This document shows, one piece after another, positions 46,463-56,900 of a stretch of DNA of 64,000 bases. The DNA lies in NCBI GenBank assembly GCA_963971225.1, contig OZ020267.1, positions 52,531,590 through 52,595,589 of the forward strand, written 5' to 3'. Position numbers and translations under genes: made by a program. The notes under the pieces are model-generated. The model saw nothing but the letters and a program-made list of their open reading frames with translations. It did not search any database and was not told where the DNA came from. Position 1 is the stretch's first letter; every line of letters starts with the position of its first letter. This DNA comes from Melieria omissa. Lineage: Eukaryota; Arthropoda; Insecta; Diptera; Ulidiidae.

Positions 46463-47250
46463 ATTTTGGTGTCTTCTGTATTCGCAATAAGGCAGTTCGA
46501 CTGTTGTATCATAGAAATTTGTCTAATTTAGGTCCTGAAATTTATTCATTCATGTATTCTATATACATATTCTATATACAATATATTCTCATTTATTGGT
46601 GACAATTTAAATGTATTGTTCGACTTAAAAGCTCAGCATGCAAAATGCAAAACGAAACACAACAAAAACGTGGGTGAGAAGGCAAAATGAAATTGTTCGC
46701 AAAAGGTGGACAGAACATACCTATTGATAAACTACGTTGAACGATTCTATGCCAAACGTTTAACTAATTCGGTGAAGGTAGTGAAATGTTTGCGCTTTTT
46801 GTTTCTTTTCTTAGATTTGCAATATGACAGTTAATAGCGAGTTATGTTGAGTCTGAGTGTTGTTGTTGTTGTTTTTATTGTTATTTGATATTATGGCTTA
46901 ACATAGTTAGTTGGCTAGCGATTGAATTGATGGTGTGACGAGACGAGTGCGCACAAACCAAAGATTTTTGAATTTCGCGAGCAAGGACTCCAAAGCGAGT
47001 GTTGTGTCACGTCTTTTCGATTGATTTATTGATTGATTGATTGATGTGTTCTAGTTCGGTTCGGATGTGTTGGTGAAATTAAACTAGTAGCCATTTATAT
47101 ATACGAGTGTTACATGTGTTGTGTTTGATGTGGCTGAACCGATTCGTGTGCATTTCACTATTCCGATTTTGGTTCAAGTGTTTTGATAAGAACAACAACA
47201 GTTTAATTAGCTACTGTGACAAGTGAGTAAGCAGGTTATGTAGTAGTAGT
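46463..47250 (-). other. Rim: Probable proximal Rim 3' UTR
   Basis: This region directly follows the Rim stop on the minus strand and has no other gene. A TTTATT (AATAAA on the minus strand) lies at 47,025-47,030, ~220 nt past the stop. Neuronal genes often use much more distal sites, so the end is uncertain. Confidence 0.4.
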
Positions 47251-47454
47251 CTAGAGTTTTAGTGAGTCAAGAGATGCTATTGATGAGCGCCTAGATAGAC
47301 CTAAATTAGTGGGACAACTGACCAGTGATGTTGTTCCAAATAATTTGTACCATCCGATGACGATATTCGACAGATCGAGATCGTCGAGCATTATTTGCGC
47401 AACGCCCATAAAGACTTTTTTCTCGATGCGGCCATAGTCGCCCCAAACTGTTAC
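47251..47454 (-). CDS. Rim: Rim terminal exon: end of C2B domain and stop
   Basis: The exon follows acceptor TTTCGTCTATCTTCAG and is phase 0. It encodes VTVWGDYGRIEKKVFMGVAQ, MLDDLDLSNIVIGWYKLF, then a tail RRSSIASLDSLKL and TAG. This matches the last strands of the RIM C2B domain (IVWGDYGRMDHK.FMGVAQI, LSNMVIGW.KLF) and the Arg-Arg-x-Ser C-terminal region. RIM is the active-zone scaffold that links Rab3 vesicles, Munc13, RIM-BP and Ca2+ channels; the C2B domain binds liprin-alpha, synaptotagmin and PI(4,5)P2 in vertebrate RIMs and does not bind Ca2+. Confidence 0.95.
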   Translation of the reverse strand, partial: VTVWGDYGRIEKKVFMGVAQIMLDDLDLSNIVIGWYKLFGTTSLVSCPTNLGLSRRSSIASLDSLKL

Positions 47455-47600
47455 CTGAAGATAGACGAAACAAACAACAAATGTGTATGAAATTTAATCA
47501 TTTACTAAAAGTTTTAGAGGAATTTTCAGACTTTTTCACTTTTTCGTTTTCATTCATTTTCATTCATTTACTCATTCATCATCATTATTCATTCACTTAC

Positions 47601-47768
47601 TTGGAGTATGCAACCGTTGTAGGGCTGCTTGAAAACCAATTGTTGCTGATAGAGCGGATCCAGTGTGCGTCGTGCCGTGGAAGTTTTCATTTTGTCAATG
47701 CACCGTTTGCCAGAAACCAAATACACTTTAACGTACGGAGCGGGAAGCATTTTTGATGTTGGCTTTTG
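47601..47768 (-). CDS. Rim: Rim exon: middle of C2B domain
   Basis: A 56-codon exon, phase 0 at both ends (acceptor GATTGCAG, donor CCAA|GTAAGT). It encodes QKPTSKMLPAPYVKVYLVSG, CIDKMKTSTARRTLDPLYQQ and QLVFKQPYNGCILQ. The LPAPYVKVYL and ARRTLDPLYQQ blocks are hallmarks of RIM C2B. The preceding intron is only 72 nt and has no stop in frame. Confidence 0.96.
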
Positions 47769-47840
47769 CTGCAATCGGAACGCCAAAATCAGTCTTCCAT
47801 TCTTCGAAAATTGCAAGAATGCAGTTGTTGTTGTACTCAC
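47769..47840 (-). other. Rim: 72-nt stop-free in-frame intron in the Rim C2B domain
   Basis: Donor CAA|GTGAGT and acceptor TTGCAG|CAA bound a 72-nt intron. 72 is divisible by 3 and the frame runs through with 24 sense codons. Retention would insert VSTTTTAFLQF... directly before the PAPYVKVYL strand of C2B. By homology the insert is absent from RIM C2B, so splicing is the normal path. Confidence 0.85.
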
Positions 47841-48021
47841 TTGTAAGTCTCTAGCGCGTATGACTTCTACTTCTAGGAAACCCTTTTGATGGCACATGGA
47901 TAGCTGAATGTCGCCCAGCGACGGTGCGCCCAAGACCTGACGACCGACAAGTTGGCCGGGGCCCAGTCCGTCTATGAACTCTGACAGTTGACCGTCGTTC
48001 ATGCGCAGCGATGGCGAGAAT
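47841..48021 (-). CDS. Rim: Rim exon: start of C2B domain
   Basis: The exon starts in phase 2 after CGCATGCAG and ends in phase 0 at CAA|GTGAGT. It encodes FSPSLRMNDGQLSEFIDGLG, then PGQLVGRQVLGAPSLGDIQL, SMCHQKGFLEVEVIRARDLQ. The (S)(E/D)F(I/L)DGLGP.QLVGRQ block is the strongest RIM identifier in the window and aligns with vertebrate RIM1/2. An apparent open frame continues upstream past the acceptor to 48,134, but it is not conserved in sequence. Confidence 0.95.
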
Positions 48022-49329
48022 CTGCATGCGAAGCGTTGCGAACGCATTGCGGAAAGAAACAATTCGTGAACAATGTAAGCACTCGAGTCGTATTGGAGTT
48101 GGTGCACAGAACAGTTAGTTGGGATACAATACAATGTAGAAAATCAAAACGAAAACGTAAAGTCGAAAACCACGTTGAAAAGTAATTTGTACAATATCGA
48201 TTTTGCAAAAGTTTCAGTTATACACAGGGAGATATAGAGAGTAGATATAGTAAGTGTGAGTTGTTGTTGTACGTGAGCAGGTGAGTGATAGGGGGGGTTT
48301 GCATTATTCAAAATTTGTTGAGGTATGGGTGAGAGTTGTGGCATTTGGTGTAAACATGCATGCAACAAAATTTCAATCACTGTTAAATGTATACATTCGT
48401 GATGCGTTGGGTGGCTGTTAAAAATTTTGAAAATATTCATCAAATGAAAAATAAAACAATTGTATATATAACATGCATTATATGTAGTGGTTTTATAGAT
48501 CATGCAGATAATTAAGCAGAAACTGAAACAATTACAACATTCTCGACGGCAACTTTTCAAATTAGACTGTAGAACCGGGCGGCGAGCCAGGTGACAATTG
48601 CCTAATAAACGTATTGGTTGATGGTGATTTGATACCCCAATGGTTGCTGGCAACATCGCTCATCACTTATATCGCTTACAAAGTAACTTAATCGTAGAAG
48701 TATTCTAGCAGCATTGATTGAGAATTTCCTGAATTTCCAGCAGCGAGTATAATTTTGTAATTTGTTATTTTTTGTGTAACAATTTATTGATAGTTGTTCG
48801 GCGTTGTATGTAGAAGCAACGTTTGTTCAAAATATATGTTTGTTTATTAATTAAGTCTAATCAAATTACAGACTTTGAGAAAATGAGGGAAGGAAATTCA
48901 AGCAAATTCGAAAAATATATACATATATACTATGTATATCACACATAAAATCAAGAAGAAGCGCAGTACAGCTAAAGGATGCTGATAGCTGTTAGATGTG
49001 TAGCTATGATTTTTGAAAAATAAAAGGCCAAATGAGACATTAACCGTAGATCTAGCTTCAAAAAAATTAAGGAATCCTATCCTATGTATACAAAAGCGAA
49101 AATTATAAACTTTTAAATTTTTTCAAGACCTCTTTCTTAAAAAAGTGTGAAAGATGGTTTTAAACAAGCATAATCCCAACACAAACAAAGTCACAAGAAT
49201 GGTTCAATTAATTATATCCTGAAGAAAGTTCTAATAAAACAATAAACCAAATGTATCATTTTTGATACAAAGCTCGATCTATGGTTAATTTGCAAAGCGA
49301 CAGTTATATTATAAATAAATGTCAGTATA

Positions 49330-49745
49330 TACATCTGATTCGATTAGTCGATAGTATATACGAACTCCAACTTCAATATTTAGGAATTTCTACCCTTCGA
49401 AATGGTTGCGTTTTGTCATCAGACAGTTTTCGAAAAACGTTAGGTTATATATTCACTTTGGACACTTCAAACAATTAAAAAAAACATTTACATAAATTTA
49501 ATAAATTTAATTTAAATAAATCTATATTTATCTATCATGTCAAACTAACAAACCTGCCGTGACTTAGTGGTTCGGTTAGTCGATCATATATACGAACTTT
49601 ATTTTAAACAGCAAACAAATTTACATTTCAGCATTCAATATTCAGGAATTTCTACCCTTTAAAATGGTTGCGTTTTGTCATCAGACAGTTTTCGAAAAGC
49701 GTGCATACTTCTATGTTTTAAAGTTATACATTCACTTTGGAAATA
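49330..49745. repeat. Local direct duplication in the Rim intron
   Basis: Units at about 49,337-49,465 and 49,572-49,745 share TTAGTCGAT, ATATACGAACT, AATATT(C/T)AGGAATTTCTACC, AAATGGTTGCGTTTTGTCAT, CAGACAGTTTTCGAAAA and ATTCACTTTGGA, in that order and in the same orientation. The downstream unit continues into sequence that resembles the area before the transposase relic at 45.7 kb (GTGCATACTTCT, GAACCATA, TTGCATGTTG). No coding frame is maintained. Confidence 0.75.
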
Positions 49746-50404
49746 TCTGACTATATTAAAGATCAAACAAATGTAGTTCCTTGAACCATACTGGACTGGT
49801 GTATAAAAAGTTGCATGTTGTCGCATGGAAGCAGAAGTGTGAAACTTTAATAAAATATAGGCGATATAGTCAAAAGATGCATTCCGAGGTATACGGGACA
49901 ATTGAAATAGAGCAATTCTGGTGACCTACATCCTTGGAGGTACATCCTTTTCCAATTTCCAGTCAAAACTCCATTACATTTGGTTCATTGAAAGCGAAGT
50001 TATACTGACTTAAGTAACATCGGTACAAAAATTAGCATCGAACTGCGACTACTACACTACACGACGAACTACATATAGGTTTGGAACTCCAGAATGTTTG
50101 GTACCACTATGGACCACTACTTGGTCTATGTGAGACCCCTCCGTGGGTCAGCCAGCATAACCTAATCTACGACTACTGGTAAGTAAGAGTCAATATTAAG
50201 TTTAGTCTTAAACTTGTAAAAACTTTTACCAAAACATTATATTTATGAATCAAGTCTTGGTGATTCCGTGATAGAATTCATGAGTGGTATAGGCGATTTA
50301 AAGCAGTTATAAAACCTGAAATTATAATCAACATGTTGACTAACCGAAATGCGACATCACAGCAGATTCAATGAAAACTGTGCATGAAGTCATCAAAGAT
50401 GAGA

Positions 50405-50508
50405 TCAAGTCTTCAGTAAAATTCTAAAAAAAAATTATTCAGTAAAATTCTAAAAAAAATTCTTCAGTAAAATTCAAAAAAAAATTCTTCAGTAAAATTC
50501 TAACAAAA
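50405..50508. repeat. ~28 bp tandem repeat, four units
   Basis: Four near-identical units TTCAGTAAAATTCTAAAAAA occur in a row, differing in the length of their A-runs. Confidence 0.9.
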
Positions 50509-51301
50509 TCTTAATTGGATTAATCATCCCAATAACATAATTTTTTGCATTTTAAAGGAATATTGGGCTATTAAGTTCACTGCCGCCATCTCATCGACAG
50601 CCGTTGGTGACCAATTTTTTTTTACTAAAACTTGCATTTGAAGCCTCAACCATTGCCTGCATTCGCCTGATTGGGCAACCTGCGACATTTATCTTTACTG
50701 ACAATTTTATTATTATTCATCCAAGATCAACCGAAATGTTCATGGGAATTCAGAAAAATGGAACTAAACATCTGACTAACATCAATTGATTGCAGTTTAA
50801 CTAACCATTTGGGCTCCAAAAAAGTGGATGCACTGTTTGTTCTGCACAAGTTGACTGAGGCTATCTAACCGATATGCACTTATGACTAATTTTTTTTTTA
50901 CTAAAAATCGCATTTTAGAAATCAATGATTCTTCATATTTGCTTCTTAGGACATTTTGCAACTTTTAACATTTCGGGAATATGCAATAAAATGCTGTTTA
51001 AGTTAGAGTTTGGAGTACGTAGCAACGATTCAAGAGGCTTTTAACGACATCCTAAAGGACACTTAGGACGATAATGTAAAAGACACATTCGACATGCTTT
51101 CAGACGGTTCAAATTCAAATAGCTTTTCCCAAAAAATTTTGATGTTATTATTTTTTATTTTAAAAAGCCCAACAAAAATTGTTTTTATTATGATTTTAAA
51201 AAGTCCTGTTTATTTCGGGTCGCATCTTTCAGAAGTACATTGGTCGATTTCGTGTCTTCTAATTACACGGCGCAACAAAATCAATTTTTTTTAATAACAA
51301 G

Positions 51302-51790
51302 GTTATAGAAACGGATTCTGGTAGAGGGGATCAAACAAAATGTATAAGTTTTTCGGCGTTTTGAAAGTTTACCTCTGAATTTTTTTAGGGGCGGTCAAAG
51401 ATTTCCCCCTTTTGCATATTCTTATTGCGAATCGGCCTACGAAAACCATGTAAGTTTACATTTTAGGTATATGATGTGTTCAGCAATTTGATGTAAAATA
51501 CTACGAAGAATATTTTTGTGGAGCATTTTAACCCTCCAGCTTCAATGTTGATGGGCCAATTTTACCGTTTTTTTTTCTAAAATGCTAAAAATGTCAGTTC
51601 AAACAGGACTTTTTAAGTACCAAATGCACTACGATAATATTTGCCATAAAATTCTGTTATGGGTCTCTAAATACACCAAAGCTCAAGAATTTAGTTGAAT
51701 GCCAGAAATAAGTCAAAACTGAAAATGTGTTTAAGTAATAATTTGGCCCCCTCTACCAGAATTCGTTGTCAGAATCTTGTTAAATTGTTT
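51302..51790 (-). mobile_element. TIR element, second copy of the 15.5 kb repeat
   Basis: The left end (AACAAGGTTATAGAAACGGA, TTCTGGTAGAGGGG) is the near-complement of the right end (CCCCCTCTACCAGAATTCGT, TGTCAGAATCTTGTT), so the element has ~33 bp imperfect terminal inverted repeats. Its interior is non-coding and aligns along its length, inverted, with 15,490-15,960. About 490 bp, no transposase: a MITE-like element. Confidence 0.85.
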
Positions 51791-52149
51791 TTTACAGATT
51801 CATATTCGACAGTGAAATAAGAGATAAGGAAATTTTTTTGTTCGACTAACTTCTAGAGGATTCTTCACACTTTCAACGAGCTCATAGCTGGTCAGTACTC
51901 GAATTTTAATAATTTGCGAATTGAGCGTCGCAACGTTTGTAGTGGGAGTGGGAATACTAGAAAAACTTCCAAGTAGACAGCCCGGGAATTCCGCAAAGCT
52001 TTAAGAAATTAGATGATTTTTGTCTCTGAAAATTCCATGTATATTCAAACATTGCGCGTTTCTTGAAGACTTTTGCGTTTTGTCTCTACAAGCATTTTAG
52101 CATTTAGCATTTTCTTCTTGAATTGTTGAGAAAGTTGTCTTTTGTTAAA

Positions 52150-52250
52150 AGTGTTCTTAACCCTTTGCGCTCCGCTGTCCCCTCTCAGGTGACATCGTAA
52201 TTCAAGCTTATCACTCGGATGTCCCCTCTCAGGGGGCATCCCAGTTTATT
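52150..52250. repeat. TTAACCCTTTGCGC-headed segment with internal direct repeat
   Basis: Two TGTCCCCTCTCAGG(T/G)G(A/G)CATC blocks about 45 bp apart follow TTAACCCTTTGCGCTCC. A TTAACCCTTCGTTGCATGG start also occurs at 33,581. The ends are not resolved. Confidence 0.5.
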
Positions 52251-52413
52251 AATGATTACATTCTTCGATCTCAATCAATTTATATAAGACCAACATCATT
52301 ATAATACGTTACTTAGTTCCAAAGTTATAAGAAATAATACGAGGGTCTGTAAATGTTCGGTTCTACCGTAAAGGCGCTGAGTAGCTGATAGCCAACGTCG
52401 AAAATCGTTCGGA

Positions 52414-52835
52414 CATGGGGGTGAACTACTGGGTGACTTTTCTATAGGTATACTGAGTTGAGATCCACCAGCCGTTTGGCTGGCTTGGTTCTAGTTTGAG
52501 AGAAATCCGACTTTGAAGTTTGCTCATTTTAGTCGAGTTTGTCGCTTAAGTCTTCGAATGTTTAAATGGTAATAGGTCCTAAATCGTTCCAAATATCGCT
52601 TTATTGTCTTCGGCAAGTTTGTAGACATTTTAACGACCAACAAATATGCTTAAGACACCAATAAAAAAAAATACATTCAAACTGTGTAATTGCGATATGT
52701 GCATTTTTTTGCGCAGCGCAACGTGGCGTATGAGTGTCATTTATTTATGTTAATATGAAAACGGCTGGTGGATCTCAACTCAGTAACCTATAGAAAAGTC
52801 ACCCAGTAAGGCCCCCCCCCCATGTCTAAATTTTA
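52414..52835. mobile_element. Inverted-repeat element (~420 bp) in the Rim intron
   Basis: The arm at 52,414-52,478 (CATGGGGGTGAACTACTGGG, TGACTTTTCTATAGGTA, TGAGTTGAGATCCACCAGCCG) is mirrored at 52,763-52,835 (CGGCTGGTGGATCTCAACTC, CCTATAGAAAAGTCACCCAGT, CCCCCCCATG). The ~65-bp arms are nearly perfect. The interior has no recognised frame. It is most simply a foldback/MITE-type element. Confidence 0.85.
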
Positions 52836-53394
52836 GACTTTCACAGTGTTATTATCTCTTCTTGTGCTGATCCTCTACCATCCCACGGTAGCAGTGCAGC
52901 TTATAAAAATTGTATTTATACAATAAAAACAAATAAATAATGTATTAAATTGTTCCCATTCATATTCTTAGCGACACATTAAGTACATTAAATTAATAAA
53001 AGCGCCAAATTTTCTTATTATAAGTAGCAACGTGTTGGGTACATTTAAGCGACTACAATTACAATTTTTCAGATATATACATTATGACATAAAATATACA
53101 TAAATATTTACAAAAGCTTTAATTGAGCATTGAAAGCATTCAGATTTGAGGTTTGTCAAAGTTTACCAAAGAATAAACCGAAAATTACACAAATACACAC
53201 ATACGAAAATAAATATAGACATTGACTGAAAGGAGGATAACCGCCAACGGCAGTCGAGTATATAAGACACGGTACATGGAGGCTGATACAAGTCGAATAC
53301 AATAGTTAGCAACTTGCAAAGCGGCACATCGACAACAGACGGCGGCCAACACATATTGCACACTGCACACAACGACAACGAAAGAGATGAACGG

Positions 53395-53570
53395 TAGAGT
53401 TACAGAGCGAGTGAGAGAGAAGCAAAAGAGCCAATGACAGAGACAGAGACAGAGAGTTACAGCAGCAGAGTAATAGACAGTGAGATAGAGACAGAGAGAG
53501 AGCGAGCGAGCGAGCGATCGAGCGAGCGAGATAGTTGTAGTTAGTGAGCGAGAGTTTAGTTTAGGTAGAC
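53395..53570. repeat. GA/GAGC-rich purine tract
   Basis: Repeats of GAGA, CAGAGA and GAGCGAGC dominate. Such tracts can bind GAGA-factor-type proteins in flies, but there is no direct evidence here. The antisense frame is low-complexity and not conserved. Confidence 0.8.
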
Positions 53571-53783
53571 AGAGACAGCAGCAAGCCAGGCTGCCAACTT
53601 TAAGGTTAAGGTGAGTAGGTATGTAAGTAGTTACGGCTAGTTTGCAATTGAGCCACCGAAAATGTGTTAACAGCGAGATGCAACTACACGAGACTGATAA
53701 TTGTTGTTGTTGCGGTTTTGATAGCATTTGATTTGTAGGTTAGGTTTAGGCGTGCAGTGCAAGCGTGTTGCACATTAACTTAC

Positions 53784-53973
53784 GATGAACCCTCGGAGCT
53801 AGAGATCGAGTGAATGCTGCCAGCGCGATATTGCGTCACGGACGTCGACGGCGGAACCTCGACGGATCTTTGAATGCTGCCAGCGGAACCGCGCGACTGA
53901 CGTTGATGGTGCGGATGATGCGAAGAAGAGGTGCTGGTGCCGGAGGCGGTGCTATATTGAGCCTGATACTGGT
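53784..53973 (-). CDS. Rim: Rim linker exon: SIQRS/SSSEG region before C2B
   Basis: The exon runs from an acceptor CATTCCACAG (phase 1) to donor TC|GTAAGT (phase 2). It encodes DQYQAQYSTASGTSTSSS, a His/Ser stretch, then AGSIQRSVEVPPSTSVTQY, RAGSIHSISSSEGSS. Vertebrate RIM1 has VQRSTETG ... DGSMNSYSSEG immediately before its C2B-flanking FLDGLGP block, so order and motifs agree. The region is otherwise Ser-rich, probably disordered and phosphorylated. Confidence 0.85.
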
Positions 53974-56900
53974 CTGTGGAATGGCGTGGGGGGCGAAACA
54001 CAAGTAGTTGGAATGGATAGAGTAACAAAATTTTGACTGTGATCTTAAGCAAAGTGATTAGATCGATTCGATTGATACTCGTAGTTGGCCGTAAGTTCGC
54101 TGACAAAAAAAAAATACCTAACCGAAGGACAAATGCTGCTCTTCCTTGGCAACATGGCAGCTGGACTTTTAACAATTATTCGCTATTAATTTTTTCACAT
54201 TGCACATTTAACATTTCTCATATACTATATTGTACAAGGAAGTGTTTTACGTTGTGGCCCCTGTCGCCGCCGCGTAAATGTTAGAAGATACACTGTCACC
54301 GCAGAGACTACATGAAAATCAGCAAACAAGAGTGAGAACGAAAAATAAAAAATGCACAACTAAAATTAAAAATCAGGAGACAACAGTAGCAAACAAAGTG
54401 TTAGTGAAGCAAATGATCGTACAAAACGAAACGATAAATACGTTAACGTTACCATATCGATTGGTTAGTTGTTAGAATTATTGTATAAGATATTTGTGTG
54501 AGAATTGTTTTGAGCATATTTACTAGTAGATGCGATGAGTAGTTATATATTTGGTAATGTTTCTCTGTATAGTTTCGGATGATAGTAAGAACAATGCAAT
54601 TGGTCGCGACAATGCACGATTGGCTGTAACCTCGACGCTGCGTACACAAGTGCACACTTGGTTTTTTGAGATACTTTGAGAGAGAGAATCAAGTTGTTGC
54701 CAATTTGTCCGAATCACCTGCGAAGGTCACACCAATGACAAGCTTGAGTGTCGCTGGCAGTTGGGTTGAGAGTGGCATTGAGTAGTTGAGCTGAGTTGTG
54801 GAGGTTTGTGTTGCATGTATGGGCTGGTTCTATGTCTCCCTGAATATAGACTTGCAGTGATTCGAGGGCTCAGTGGCGCAGTTAAGCGGCGCAGATATGA
54901 CGGCGAATGGTGATTTTTCACTTAAAACTATAGTAATGTGTTTAGTGGTTGGCTTTACGGCGATATCTGCGCCCTTTCGGCGCCACTGAGCGGCAATAAA
55001 TTATCAAGTAAAAAAAATGAAAAATGCTTATGTCTGAAATTGCATTTGCAAAAGATGATAAACATTAGATTACGAGGTTGAGATTAAAACGGCTTTCGAT
55101 AGTATACAAAATTAGATAAGTTAGATCGAGTTTTGATGGTATACAAAAATTAGTAGTTCGACTTTTGATAGTAAAGGAAATATAATAGTAAACTAGGTTT
55201 TCTGTAGCATACAAATATGATTTGTCAAATTGGCTTTAGAAACTATAAAAATGCTTTAGAAACTATAAAAGTGTATTCGAGCCGAGTTACGACCGCATAA
55301 AAATGAGCTCAAGAAGAGAGAAGAAATGATAAATAAAGAAATGATATAATAATGATCCGTTTTTAATAGTAAAGAGTGTGAGTGTGTGTGTAATATAACC
55401 GGGTAAAACTATAAAATATATGTGTTTTTAAACCGGAACCGGAACTACATTGAACCCCTTTCGAATACCATAGAAATTAGTGTAATTGAATTCAAGTTTG
55501 ATAAAAAAGAAAGAGCATAAAATAACCGGGTTTCTATTGATAAATGATGGATGTAATTAAACCGGTTTTCAATAGCGAAAACAATTAAAATTTGTATTTT
55601 TTAAATGATTAAATTATATCCTGTTTCGAAAGAATTGAAACGGTTTTCGATGGTATAAAAATAAGGTTACTCAAATAGATTTTCAAAGTAAAATTTAAAC
55701 CGCTCGACAGTATAAAAGTGAGTGTAACCTAATTTCGGTTTTCGTTAGTGTAGAAACGAGCATAAGTGAACCGGAGTTGGAAATAAAAAATTTTGTGTTT
55801 TTGAACCGGGTCTCGCTAGCATAGAAGGTTTTGGTTCGAATAAAAATCTAATTGAATTGGATTTTGAGAGTAAGAGCGTAAAGTAATCGGTTCTCGAAAG
55901 TATAAAAATATTTATAATCTAACCCACTTTGTTTTAGTTTAACTGAAGAGAAAGAATGTAAAATAATCGGTTCTCGAAAGTATAAAAATGTTTATAATTT
56001 AACCCATTTTTTTTTAGTTTAACTGAAGAGAAAGAGTGTAAAATAGCCGGGTCTCGATAGTATGAGAAAGATTGTAATCTAAGCAATTTTTATTAGTTTA
56101 AGAATGTTTAAATTATAACCGGTTTTTTATAAAATTGAATAGTAAAAACTCGTGTTTTTGAAGTAGGCTTCGCTAGCATAGAAATTAGTGTAATTGAACA
56201 AGTTTTCGGTCCGGAAAAAAATTTAATTGAATCGGATTTCGAGAGAAAAAGCATAAAATAACCGGTTCTCAAAAGTATAAAAATTTGTTTAATCTAATAA
56301 AATATTATTATAACCGGTTTTTGATAGAATAGGATAGGTTTTTGATACTAAACACTTCTATTTTTGAACCGTTTTTCAATAGTTTATAAATGGGTGTAAA
56401 TGAATCATATTTTGAAAGTGTAGGAAAACGGACAAATAACCCGAATTTGAGTATACGAATATTTTTATTAGTTTTTTTAGTTTAAAATGTTTAAATTATA
56501 ACCAATTTTTGATAGAATTCAATAGGTTTTCAATAATATAAAAATAAGATAAGATAAGATTATAAAGATTTCCAAAAGCATATAAACTTGAGTAATTGTA
56601 ACCGTTCGACAATATAAAATTGAGTGCAAACTGATCGGTTTGCAATTTATGCATTCTAATAGGTTTTCGATAGTGTTCAAATGAGAATTGTGGAATCGGT
56701 TTTGGTACCATAGAAAATTGTAGTTTTTAATAAGGTTTCAATAGCACAGAAGTAAGAGTGATATAACCGGTTTTTTGATACTGTATAAAAGAGCAATTGA
56801 TTCAGATTCAGCAAGAGACTAATTGAACCGGATTTTAATTGCCTAGAAAAGCATAATTAACACTGATTATTTAAAAGACAAATGCTTAATATCTAACCGG

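Larger units (their letters stand above)
48022..53783 (-). other. Rim: Rim intron, 5.8 kb
   Basis: Phase-2 intron. It includes an inverted-repeat element at 52,414, a TIR repeat at 51,300, tandem ATTCAGTAAAATTCTAA units near 50,410-50,505, a local direct duplication at 49,330-49,745, and a GA-rich block at 53,395-53,570. No additional exon is supported, though alternative exons cannot be excluded. Confidence 0.8.

Noticed and set aside
48022..48134. Extension of the C2B-start open frame upstream to 48,134
   Set aside because: Conservation ends at the FSPSL acceptor, and the splice phase with the 53,784 exon fits only the acceptor at 48,021.
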